Below, piece by piece: positions 16,448 through 24,375 of a stretch of DNA of 64,000 bases. A program made the position numbers and the translations under genes. This DNA comes from an uncultured Eubacteriales bacterium (GTDB taxonomy: Bacteria > Bacillota > Clostridia > Oscillospirales > Acutalibacteraceae). Under the pieces are notes generated by a model. It did no database searches and was not told the origin of the DNA. It saw only the letters and a list, made by a program, of their open reading frames with translations. Location of the stretch: positions 235,294 to 299,293 of the forward strand of contig CAKSIG010000002.1 in assembly GCA_934463035.1 (NCBI GenBank). The letters run 5' to 3'. Positions within the stretch are counted from its first letter, which is position 1; every line of letters begins with the position of its first letter.

Positions 16448-18547
16448 CTAAAAAATATTCTTTTTGTAGCGAACGCAAACGCTCCCTATTCCAAACGGAG
16501 CGGTACCCGTCACTCTCAGCCCCACCCGCTCGGCAGACCAAACCGACGGTTTCAGCTCATACTCCGCTGACTGAACGCCCGTGTATTTTGGATCTAACCT
16601 GAAATTCCTCGTTTCGCCGTCCGCCGAGATTTTTATGTTCAGCGCGTTTTGCGAACAGGCGAAAAGATTTATCCGCTCTATGCTCTTTTTTGAGCTTGGC
16701 TCCGACAGATCGGACGGCAGGGTTTTGAATTCCGCGCCGATTTCGGTAACAGCCAATGATACTCCGCCGAAATTAGCGGAGGTTTTGTCTGTTTCGGTCA
16801 CCGCGCGCGCGTCAAAGCTGCCCGAAAGAGCCGCAATATAGCAGGTCTCGGTTGCCTTGTCTGCACATATAAGCGTAGCTTGCTGTCCCGAACAGTCGCC
16901 CCCGAGAAAACAAATTTCGACAGGAAACTCCCATATATACCATTCTACACCGTTTTTACCCGCCGAGTTGTTAAATATTTTTGAAATATTGCATACATAC
17001 GCCCTGTTCCCGACAAAAAGAATATAATGTCCGTCCGAACAGACGGCAAACGCCTTTTTTATGTTTTCGTCGGACTCGGAATTTAATTTTTCCTGAACGG
17101 TGCACTCAAAATTTTTGACCGCCGCCGCCGAAAATCCGTTCATAGCGTAGAATTTTCGGTCAGCGCCGAGCCATATAAGTCCGCCCTTGCAGGAAACAAT
17201 TGTCTTTTGGCTTATACAGCCGACGTCGTCGCGGATAAGCTCCGCACTCACCCTGTCCGCCTTTTTAAACACCTTTCCGCTGACCGACAGCGGGCTTAAA
17301 ACATCGAAATTCCCTCGGTCGCTGTACGTTATCGCATATATTTCGTGATTTTTAAAAGCAACGGTTTTTCCTTTCATCACGGCAAGCGCCGTCACGGGGT
17401 CGTCCCTGTCGCCGACCTCGCAGACTGAGTCCTTCGGAAAATAAAGCGTATTATCGGTAGATGCCGTGTATATCCTGCCCTGCTTTCTTCCTCCCGAAGC
17501 GTACAAAACCGAATTGCAGGTGACAAAATTCTTGCAGGAGGCAATATCCTGCTCGCCCGACCTGTCGTTGCTCACACCGTAAAACACTATATTGTTGGCG
17601 CGACAGTTCTCCATCATAGGTATCGGGTAATCGCCGTCTTTGTCGGTAAATTTCACAATTCCGTTCACCTTGTCAACCGTCATTGTAATATCGGCATTGT
17701 AAAAATTCACGGTGCAGGACGTTTTCGACGAATCCATAGACCATTCGGTATATTTTGACGGCTCGCGGTATATACGGCACCGCAGATTTCCGCTCATAAG
17801 CTCGGCTGACGGAAGACGGAATGTTGACGAACGCCCGTCCGACGAATAGTACGCCGTTACCGTATTTGACATTACGTTGACCGATTCAAGACCCATGGGG
17901 TCTTCGGTATACGCTTCTCCCGTACCCTCGGTGATAAGGTAGTTGTTTCCCCGACCGTTTATGTAGACCGTAGGGGTATACATATTGCCGAACACTATAT
18001 TCCATTCGCCGCTCGAAGGGTTGTATTTGTATATTTTGTATTCCGTTACCGCTGTATCGTAAATATTTTCAAGCCTAAAAACGCCGTAAATTCCGTCGCC
18101 CGAGGACCGATTTTCTTTGAAAAACGTGTATTCAACAGGACGCAAAAAAACATCAGATGTGGTTCGGCCGTTCATTATATATCCGCCGAAGACGGCGCCG
18201 CCGTTTGCGTCGACAAAATATATGTTTGTTTTATATATTGAATCGTCAATACAAACCCCCGTGCAGAGAATTTTACATTCTTTCCCGTTTATATTGAAGG
18301 TGCCGTCCGAAACATAATACATTTGACCGTCAAGATTATATTTTGCTATTCCGCTGTCAACTATTGCGGAGTCTGCCGAAGCCGAAATTCCGGGTCGGGT
18401 CTGTAAAAGTCCGTCTTTAAACCACATATTTTTACAATCCGCAAGACCGCCGTTTTGATACTGCCCGTTTTCGGGCAAAATACCGCCGTTTAATGCCTTT
18501 ACGGTATACTGCTTTGCGCTGTTTGGCTTGATTGATGAAAATTTCAC
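16448..18547 (-). CDS. Phage-like structural protein, possible tail hub/DNA-stabilising protein
   Basis: 699-aa protein without signal peptide or long hydrophobic segments, rich in beta-type repeats. Near the N-terminus it carries GGLADCKNMWFKDGLLQTRPGI, a pattern I associate with podovirus hub or packaged-DNA stabilisation proteins, which form beta-propeller rings under the connector. Later segments such as LYASGGRKQGRIYTASTDNTLYFP and VSCKGGLIWLGADRKFYAMNG look like propeller blades. The start overlaps the connector stop by 4 bp. It occupies the place where tail genes would follow the connector. The assignment is by position and weak motif, so it is tentative. Confidence 0.45.
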   Translation of the reverse strand: MKFSSIKPNSAKQYTVKALNGGILPENGQYQNGGLADCKNMWFKDGLLQTRPGISASADSAIVDSGIAKYNLDGQMYYVSDGTFNINGKECKILCTGVCIDDSIYKTNIYFVDANGGAVFGGYIMNGRTTSDVFLRPVEYTFFKENRSSGDGIYGVFRLENIYDTAVTEYKIYKYNPSSGEWNIVFGNMYTPTVYINGRGNNYLITEGTGEAYTEDPMGLESVNVMSNTVTAYYSSDGRSSTFRLPSAELMSGNLRCRIYREPSKYTEWSMDSSKTSCTVNFYNADITMTVDKVNGIVKFTDKDGDYPIPMMENCRANNIVFYGVSNDRSGEQDIASCKNFVTCNSVLYASGGRKQGRIYTASTDNTLYFPKDSVCEVGDRDDPVTALAVMKGKTVAFKNHEIYAITYSDRGNFDVLSPLSVSGKVFKKADRVSAELIRDDVGCISQKTIVSCKGGLIWLGADRKFYAMNGFSAAAVKNFECTVQEKLNSESDENIKKAFAVCSDGHYILFVGNRAYVCNISKIFNNSAGKNGVEWYIWEFPVEICFLGGDCSGQQATLICADKATETCYIAALSGSFDARAVTETDKTSANFGGVSLAVTEIGAEFKTLPSDLSEPSSKKSIERINLFACSQNALNIKISADGETRNFRLDPKYTGVQSAEYELKPSVWSAERVGLRVTGTAPFGIGSVCVRYKKNIF

Positions 18548-18900
18548 TGCATATCCACCCCGCCGTCGTCATTGGGAATAACGTCTTTAAGAACGCCCCT
18601 GCCCGCAAGCGCAGCCGAACGTTTGGCGTTATATATATCGGTGAAGACGGAATTTTTTGTGTTTCCCTCCGAAAGCGAGAGGAGCATAGCTGTACCGTAG
18701 CACAGTGCGTCAAGCTGTTTGTCGCTGCAATCGCGTATACCGTCCGACAGGTCGTCTATCCCGCGCATACGCAGGTCGTAGCATATTTGATTGATTACGT
18801 CGGAAGCGCGCCTTATAACCCCGCTGTTTTGAGCGTTTTCCGCTGTTATATCAACCCCGACAAGCGCCGCGGCTTTTCTGTAAACCTCATATCCCGTCAT
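18544..18900 (-). CDS. Head-tail connector-like protein
   Basis: 118-aa mainly helical protein immediately after the portal gene, with 4-bp overlaps on both sides. Size, position and helical pattern (YEVYRKAAALVGVD, SDVINQICYDLRMRG, SDKQLDALCYGTAMLLSLSEG) match the gp6-like adaptor proteins that bind under the portal ring. The MTGYEVYRKAAALVG start resembles connector proteins with a phage_connect-type fold. No catalytic motif is visible. Function is inferred from order. Confidence 0.5.
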   Translation of the reverse strand: MTGYEVYRKAAALVGVDITAENAQNSGVIRRASDVINQICYDLRMRGIDDLSDGIRDCSDKQLDALCYGTAMLLSLSEGNTKNSVFTDIYNAKRSAALAGRGVLKDVIPNDDGGVDMQ

Positions 18901-20504
18901 TCGCTGTCCTCCTCATATATCAGGCTGTCCTTCTGCGGTAAAATTCCGTCAGGCAGACGCTTTATAACCTGCTTTGCCGTTATTATGCCCTTTTCGTAAA
19001 GAGATAACAGGGTATTTACACTGTCGCTTTCGCTGTATACGGTGCCTTCCGCAACGTCAACGTTTGCGTTTATAAGCAGATCGGTGTATCTGTCGGCGTT
19101 AAAGGGCATATACCACACGCCGTTTTCATCGCTGATTTTTATGCGGCGGTTTCCGTACTGCGTCACCCAAAAATCCGCCCATATTCTTGATATTTCTTCT
19201 ACAAATGCGTAAAATTTGTTCTTTATTATCTGCAACGGCATTATCGCGGCGTCGCGCATTGTGTTAAGCGCCGCGGCGTTGTCGGGACGGCTGTCGCCGA
19301 GGGCTACCTCATTGGCTCCGCTCTGCGTTAGGGTATTTTCTATAAGCCGGCTGACAGCGGCGGTGTAGTTTGCGCCGAACTCAGGCGGCGAAATATATTT
19401 TACCGCTCCCGCAACATCTTCGTTTGAACAGAACACCTTTATTATTTGCCCCGGCTCGTTGGTTATATCTTCTGTGACGGTGTCGCCGTTTACCACCATC
19501 ATCGGCATACCCATAACCATTGAAGCCCACACGTTCGCCGTTATCATTCGGTTTATGGCTATCTGGTTGGGTATAAGATATGTAACCTCGCTTTCGCCGT
19601 AGATAAGATTACCTCTGTTTTCCCACGAAAAAACGGCTAACGGATACCGCCTGAGCCCCGTATCGTATTCCGCGCGCACAACGGCGCGTCTTGTCGTCTT
19701 CTTACATTTAATTGTATAACTTCCGTCCCTTTTATATTCCTTATAAAGTCGGGTAAGCACCGTCACCTTTCCGTCGCGCGCGTCCTCTTTTATCATTCTG
19801 AGGTCTTCTCTGCCTACGCCGCAAAGCCTTGCCTCGCGCAGCACGTCGTCGGCGTTTTTCGTGCTTGATATTATAATGTACGGCTGTTCCTGCGCCGATA
19901 TCACATACGGGTCGGCAAAAAACACGTTTTCTATATCAAGCACCTCGCAGTTTATGTCGCCCTTTATCGGAACGCTTTTCTTTTCGTCCGCATACAGTCC
20001 CGTTGACACAGCAGAGTCCCAATAGGTGTATATTACCGAACTACCCTTAACATAGGCGTCTCTTAACGCCTTGCTTTCAAGCGCGTCAAGTCCGACCCTT
20101 TCGGCGGTAACGCGCTGATAGTCGCCCAGCGCCGACATTATTATGTTTATTTCGTCCGTGTCGTTCTCACCGTCAAACACATAGGAGGGGTCGTTGGCAA
20201 TATCGCTCTTTTTAAGCTCGAATTTTCTTCTTAACCCCACCGTGTTCGGCAGACCGTCTGCGCTGAAACTGACCCTTACGGGTCGGCTGAGTACCTGCGC
20301 CATTTTGTAATCGCCTATACGCTTTATCACGTTGTGCCTGACAAGAGGACGGTCGTTTCCGCATTTCGCGCCGTGCCATTGGTCGCCTATATAAAACCTT
20401 TCGTTTATTTTGTTCTGTTCAAACATTCCGCGCTGACCGAGCGACGCCTTAAAATCTACGGCGTTTTTGTATTCCTCATATATTTCAAGCGGGCTTAATT
20501 CCAT
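18897..20504 (-). CDS. Phage portal protein
   Basis: 535-aa protein in portal position between capsid and connector. The N-terminal KINERFYIGDQWHGAK and PLVRHNVIKRIGDYKMAQVLSRPV are typical of portal families in which a QW.G start is followed by a non-covalent ring core. A later segment, GESEVTYLIPNQIAINRMITANVWASMVMGMP, fits the crown/stem region, and LGDSRPDNAAALNTM...FYAFVEEISRIWADFW the clip/helical region. Twelve copies would form the DNA channel at one capsid vertex. An 86-bp gap with a stem-loop separates it from the capsid gene. Confidence 0.75.
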   Translation of the reverse strand: MELSPLEIYEEYKNAVDFKASLGQRGMFEQNKINERFYIGDQWHGAKCGNDRPLVRHNVIKRIGDYKMAQVLSRPVRVSFSADGLPNTVGLRRKFELKKSDIANDPSYVFDGENDTDEINIIMSALGDYQRVTAERVGLDALESKALRDAYVKGSSVIYTYWDSAVSTGLYADEKKSVPIKGDINCEVLDIENVFFADPYVISAQEQPYIIISSTKNADDVLREARLCGVGREDLRMIKEDARDGKVTVLTRLYKEYKRDGSYTIKCKKTTRRAVVRAEYDTGLRRYPLAVFSWENRGNLIYGESEVTYLIPNQIAINRMITANVWASMVMGMPMMVVNGDTVTEDITNEPGQIIKVFCSNEDVAGAVKYISPPEFGANYTAAVSRLIENTLTQSGANEVALGDSRPDNAAALNTMRDAAIMPLQIIKNKFYAFVEEISRIWADFWVTQYGNRRIKISDENGVWYMPFNADRYTDLLINANVDVAEGTVYSESDSVNTLLSLYEKGIITAKQVIKRLPDGILPQKDSLIYEEDSE

Positions 20505-20530
20505 ATATTCACTCCGTTCTTTATGTTATT

Positions 20531-20563
20531 CTCTCAGCCAAAACCCGATGTTTTGACTGAGAG
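20531..20563 (-). promoter_or_regulatory. Stem-loop between capsid and portal genes
   Basis: CTCTCAG-C-CAAAAC and GTTTTG-A-CTGAGAG form a hairpin of about 14 pairs with one mismatch, with a CCGAT loop. No T-run follows on the minus strand, so it may act as a partial terminator or an mRNA end-stabiliser that sets capsid expression above portal expression. Confidence 0.55.
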
Positions 20564-20589
20564 ACCGTCCTTAGATATGTGACATCGGT

Positions 20590-21774
20590 TTACGCTGAAA
20601 CCGTTACCTTAGCAACGTTGGAATCAACGCCTGCAATGCCGTTTACGCTTACGCGTACAAAGTAGTAGTAGGTTCCCGCGGTCAGATCCTTCGGTACTGT
20701 AAAGGTCGCGGCATTGGCTCCGCCCACCTTAACCGCCGATTTGCCGTTTGCGTCGCACTGATACCACTGGTAAGAAAGAGTCTTGCCTGTGCAGGAGGCT
20801 GTTACCGAGAGTGTCGCGGTTATTGAGCCTGCCGTAGCGGATTTGTTCGCGGGCTGTGCCGAAATTGTGATTTCGGGCGATACCCACGTCCATACCGCGT
20901 CAAGACCGCTTTTGTTTACGAATACATCATAGTAAATGCGGTAGTCGAACTTGTATGCGTCGGCGTCTATGTTCTGTTCGGGGGTGAAAATTCTCATCTT
21001 TTCGGTTTTCTTAACAAGATGAGCGCCGCTTTTCGGACATACAAGCATATAAATATCGCGTGAGTTGGCGGCAGGCGTAAATCCGCCGTCGTTTGCCGAA
21101 TTAAAGGTGTATGCGGTCTTCATTCGCTCCGCAACAACAGGTATTACGGCTACGCCGTTTATGGATTTAACCTTTAAGTTAATGTCGCCCTGCTTGAAGT
21201 CGGATACCGTCATCATTCTCGAAATTTCGGAAGAATTTTGAAGCTCTGCATACATATAGCTGTCAACAAAAGCGACCAGCTCTTCGTCGTAGCCGACGGT
21301 TGACTGAACATTGTTTATAAGACTGCAAAGCGCCTTGTATGGCTTGTCGGTGTCGCCGTCGATAACGTTGGCTCGGGTCATAGCAAGACCTGCGAGCTTT
21401 GAAATAACATAAGCGTCGCACTCGGGAACGACCTTTGTTCTTACATATTCGCCGAGGATTTTGCCTGCGAGATTTGCAACGCCCGTCTCGCTCATATCCT
21501 CACGGTCTATCTGCAAGGAACGCGCCCTGTCCATCGCCATAGTGTAAGATGTGTTGGATACGGTTATCGCACCCTTTGTAAAGCCTGTGTCGCGGTCATA
21601 GTCGGCAAGGCCTTGGAAATCGACGTCGGGTATAATTACGGTCTTCGCGCCGACAAACTTTGCCGCAAGCGCGTTGTCCGCGAAAAATCCCGTTGCGCTT
21701 TTCTGCGCAAACATTCTGTCAAGCTCCGATGAATATTTTTCTGCGTTTTCAAGTGAATTAATTGCCATTTTCAT
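20590..21774 (-). CDS. Major capsid protein with C-terminal Ig-like domain
   Basis: 394-aa protein. Residues 1 to about 300 look like an HK97-fold coat subunit: NSLENAEKYSSELDRMFAQKSATG, VKTIIPDVDFQGLADYDRD (P22/phage coat style), and EDMSETGVANLAGKILGEYVRTKVVPECDAY, with IYYDVFVNKSGLDAVW at the domain end. From about 302 an Ig-like beta-sandwich follows (ITISAQPANKSATAGS, LSYQWYQCDA, TAGTYYYFVRVSV), as displayed on the outside of many phage heads, where such domains bind glycans or mucus. It is preceded by the scaffold gene. RBS AGGAG precedes ATG. Confidence 0.75.
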   Translation of the reverse strand: MKMAINSLENAEKYSSELDRMFAQKSATGFFADNALAAKFVGAKTVIIPDVDFQGLADYDRDTGFTKGAITVSNTSYTMAMDRARSLQIDREDMSETGVANLAGKILGEYVRTKVVPECDAYVISKLAGLAMTRANVIDGDTDKPYKALCSLINNVQSTVGYDEELVAFVDSYMYAELQNSSEISRMMTVSDFKQGDINLKVKSINGVAVIPVVAERMKTAYTFNSANDGGFTPAANSRDIYMLVCPKSGAHLVKKTEKMRIFTPEQNIDADAYKFDYRIYYDVFVNKSGLDAVWTWVSPEITISAQPANKSATAGSITATLSVTASCTGKTLSYQWYQCDANGKSAVKVGGANAATFTVPKDLTAGTYYYFVRVSVNGIAGVDSNVAKVTVSA

Positions 21775-21788
21775 TTCTCCTTAGTGAG

Positions 21789-22436
21789 TTATCCCCAAAG
21801 ACCCTTTAAAAATTCTGCTGCCTCGGGGTTTTCGGGCGAGCCGTACGCCCTTTGCGAGCCTATGCTCGCCCTTTTTGCTTCTTTTTGCCTGCGCGCGGCG
21901 TCTTGCGCATTACGCGAGCATTTGTGCAGGTATCTGAGATATTCGTCAAGCAGATCTGTCCCTCTCTCAATAGAGGTTTCTCTTACCGCTTCGGGTATTT
22001 CCTCAATGCTTTTAATTTCGGGGAACTCTTTTTTAAGCTCCTCAAAACCGCTTTCCTCGCCCGTTTTCATTCCTTCAAGCCGCATTATATGCTCCGCCAG
22101 CTCCTCGTTTCCCGCGCACCCTTGTAAGAGCTCCTGTTTCCTCTTGTTATTCTGCATCTCCTCAATGGTGTTCAAAAACTTCGACACGCTGCCGCCGTTT
22201 TTTGCCGCCAAAGCTCTGATACGGTTGTAATCGTCCGAAATAGCGTCGAACTTCATACCCTTTTGCGCAAGTTGCGCCGCCTCGTCGGCGGTAAGATTTT
22301 TAATTTCCTTGTTGAATTTTACGGGAATAAGAATTTCGTTTTTTGAAGGCTCGGTTATGGTTTCCCCGCCCTCTGCCGACTCCGCCCCCGATTCCTGTGG
22401 TTCGGTCATCTCAGGACATAAAGTCTCTTTTTCCAT
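21789..22436 (-). CDS. Phage scaffold-like protein
   Basis: 215-aa acidic, helical protein directly upstream of the capsid gene, the usual scaffold position. The N-terminus is low-complexity acidic (EMTEPQESGAESAEGGETITEP). Charged helices follow, with KMKFDAISDDYNRIRALAAKNG, LNTIEEMQNNKRKQELLQGC and a basic C-terminal region KCSRNAQDAARRQKEAKRA that could bind the capsid interior. The end, SPENPEAAEFLKGLWG, is like that of DUF4355/scaffold-type proteins. No enzyme motif is seen. Confidence 0.6.
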   Translation of the reverse strand: MEKETLCPEMTEPQESGAESAEGGETITEPSKNEILIPVKFNKEIKNLTADEAAQLAQKGMKFDAISDDYNRIRALAAKNGGSVSKFLNTIEEMQNNKRKQELLQGCAGNEELAEHIMRLEGMKTGEESGFEELKKEFPEIKSIEEIPEAVRETSIERGTDLLDEYLRYLHKCSRNAQDAARRQKEAKRASIGSQRAYGSPENPEAAEFLKGLWG

Positions 22437-22463
22437 TTTTCTTTCTCCTTCTCAGAATTGCTT

Positions 22464-22661
22464 TTAATTTTGTTCGCTGCCGTCGTAGTTTAAAAAGTTT
22501 TCATATTCCTTTTTAATCCTGTCGACCGCCGCCGTCCGCTCCGCACTCCTTTTAACGGCTTTTTTGTCCCTCTCGGGTTCGGAAGATATTCCGAGCAAAA
22601 AGCCGAAAAGAAAAGCACTTATACAGACGGATATAACCGTGATCAACATCATACGTCCCAT
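22464..22661 (-). CDS. Small single-pass membrane protein in the phage-like block
   Basis: 65 aa: an N-terminal membrane helix (MLITVISVCISAFLFGFLLGI) followed by a charged tail with SSEPERDKKAVKRSAERTAAVDRIKKEYENFLNYDG. It overlaps the end of the large-terminase gene by 13 bp and precedes the scaffold gene. I do not recognise a family. A membrane peptide between packaging and head genes is not a standard phage part. Confidence 0.5.
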   Translation of the reverse strand: MGRMMLITVISVCISAFLFGFLLGISSEPERDKKAVKRSAERTAAVDRIKKEYENFLNYDGSEQN

Positions 22662-23956
22662 CCTCCGTTTAAATCGTTTTGGGTGATTCCCTTTAAGCCC
22701 TCATATGCAGGCTGACGTTCCCTTTCGGGGTGAAAAAATTTTACGTCCTCAAAAGCGTATCTCAACGCGTCGCATAAATGGTTGTCGCAGTCCTTTGGCA
22801 GCCGCAGACCGTTCTCGCATAGGCGGTCGTCATATATGTACGAGGAAAGCTCGCGTATCATATTAACGCATTTCGGGTCGACCGTTATGCTGTATTCGCA
22901 TATTTTAGCTATGCCGTTCAATATGCTGTCCCTGCCCTTGACCGACGGGGTTATTCTCGGTACTCCGAGACGCCTTAAATCGTCGTTCGACTTCGGCTCC
23001 GCACAGTCGGCGCGTATTCGCTCCTTTGCGTATCCCCGACGTCTTATTTCGTCGGCTATATCGCAGTTAAGCATACGCTTTTTGTAGAACTCATCGTAAA
23101 TGTAAATTTTCTTCTCGATAGGGTTTGCCTTAAAGGCAATAAATGCCGTGGGGTCGTTCGCGTATCCGTAATCAAGCCCGAAAAAGTGTTTCCAGCGGTA
23201 TTCCTCGCTCTTGTCGGTATCTATCCTGCCTACGTGCCAATTTTCAAACACAAGGCCCTCGGATATTCCCCAATTTCCAAGCCCCGCCACCTCATATTTG
23301 CGGCGGTTTGCGCGCTTCATACGTTCAAAAACCGCCCTGTCGGTATCGTCAAGAAACTCGTTTATCAGATAATTGGTGGAAAATACCGCAACGTCTTCGG
23401 ATTTGCTGTCAAAAAACCGCTTTTTCAGCCAATGGGAATCACTCCAAGGGTTAAACGTTACCGTGGTCTGCTTAAAAAGCGGCGGCTCTACGTTTCCTCT
23501 CGGAACCGACAGATCCAGCTTGTCAAAGTCCGCTTCGCTCGCTATTTCAAACGCTTCCTCTATCCAGACAAAGTTGAGCGTACCCTTGGAAACCGTGGTT
23601 GACGCCAGCTTTAAAACATCGTCAAATCCGCGGAAAATAATTTTTTGTCCCGTGGGTTTATAGGTCATTTCAAGCGGCGAAAGCGTGTTGCTCCAAAGGT
23701 GAGCCACGTTAAGCCGCTCCTGCGCCCATTTCAGCTGTGCAAAGGTTGAGTCGCGGTGGGTGTTCATAACCTGCCTTACGACCAATAAATTACTGTTTTC
23801 ATATTTCATAAGTCTGAAAATAAAGTTAAGCGCCGTCGTAGCGGATTTCTTAGAGGCTTTGCCGCCTTTAAGCACGCGGTAGCGTTTACGGCAGTTCCAA
23901 AATTCGTCATACCCCCTGCCGACGGTCTGCGACATCTTAATTTCCGATGTCGTCAA
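22649..23956 (-). CDS. Terminase large subunit (PBSX/terminase_3 type)
   Basis: DNA-packaging motor of 435 aa. The ATPase half has KGGKASKKSATTALNFIFRL as the Walker A region (about 29-48) and VWIEEAFEI as the Walker B/catalytic Glu (about 128-136). The RNase H-like nuclease half begins near FFGLDYGYANDPTAFIAFK with the first metal Asp, continues with RADCAEPKSNDDLRRLGV, and ends in DNHLCDALRYAFED with the last Asp. All catalytic residues are present, so it is likely functional. Its start overlaps the small-subunit stop by 20 bp. Confidence 0.88.
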   Translation of the reverse strand: MTTSEIKMSQTVGRGYDEFWNCRKRYRVLKGGKASKKSATTALNFIFRLMKYENSNLLVVRQVMNTHRDSTFAQLKWAQERLNVAHLWSNTLSPLEMTYKPTGQKIIFRGFDDVLKLASTTVSKGTLNFVWIEEAFEIASEADFDKLDLSVPRGNVEPPLFKQTTVTFNPWSDSHWLKKRFFDSKSEDVAVFSTNYLINEFLDDTDRAVFERMKRANRRKYEVAGLGNWGISEGLVFENWHVGRIDTDKSEEYRWKHFFGLDYGYANDPTAFIAFKANPIEKKIYIYDEFYKKRMLNCDIADEIRRRGYAKERIRADCAEPKSNDDLRRLGVPRITPSVKGRDSILNGIAKICEYSITVDPKCVNMIRELSSYIYDDRLCENGLRLPKDCDNHLCDALRYAFEDVKFFHPERERQPAYEGLKGITQNDLNGGWDV

Positions 23957-24209
23957 TAATCATCACCGCCTTGCAGGAGGATTTTTCCCCGACGCCGTCA
24001 TCTTCGTTCACAATAGCTCTCAGCTCCTTTATGGCGGCAAGGTCTCCGCCCGACGCCTTTTTGTAAAGCGCTATCATCACCGCGGTCTTTCTTGTGGGAT
24101 TTTTAAGCTCGTATCCCTCGTCTTTAAGTGACTGTTCCTCCGCCTGTGACAGCCTTTCGTTCAGAAGCCGTTTTACCGTACTGTGAAAAAATTTGTTTTT
24201 GTCGCTCAT
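23937..24209 (-). CDS. Terminase small subunit-like protein
   Basis: 90-aa protein at the head of the block and overlapping the large subunit. The N-terminal basic helix SDKNKFFHSTVKRLLNERLSQAEEQSLKD and the MIALYKKASGGDLAAIKELRAIVNED stretch fit DNA-recognition and oligomerisation parts of a short terminase small subunit. GGAGGGG is 4-5 bases before ATG. In the 166-bp gap to htrA the plus strand carries three similar octamers near 24240-24270 (GGACATTT, GGACATTC, ACACATTT), possibly operator sites of the divergent region. Confidence 0.6.
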   Translation of the reverse strand: MSDKNKFFHSTVKRLLNERLSQAEEQSLKDEGYELKNPTRKTAVMIALYKKASGGDLAAIKELRAIVNEDDGVGEKSSCKAVMIIDDIGN

Positions 24210-24375
24210 CGTTACCCCTCCGGCAGCTATATATTAGCAGGACATTTTGGGACATTCACCGACACATTTGAAATATCCGTAATAATTGTTAATTTAAAGT
24301 TCATAAAATTCCCTAACGAACGCAATATTGCGCGCCTATAATAATGACAGCGAAAAAAAGAAAGGGGATCTTGTT

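Noticed and set aside
18532..18999. Plus-strand frame opposite the connector/portal genes
   Set aside because: Shadow; the minus-strand genes overlap by ATGA-type coupling and leave no room for it.
24328..24375. Longer N-terminus of the HtrA protein from TTG 24328
   Set aside because: This stretch holds the TATAAT box and would lie before the transcript start; ATG 24376 has a good ribosome site.
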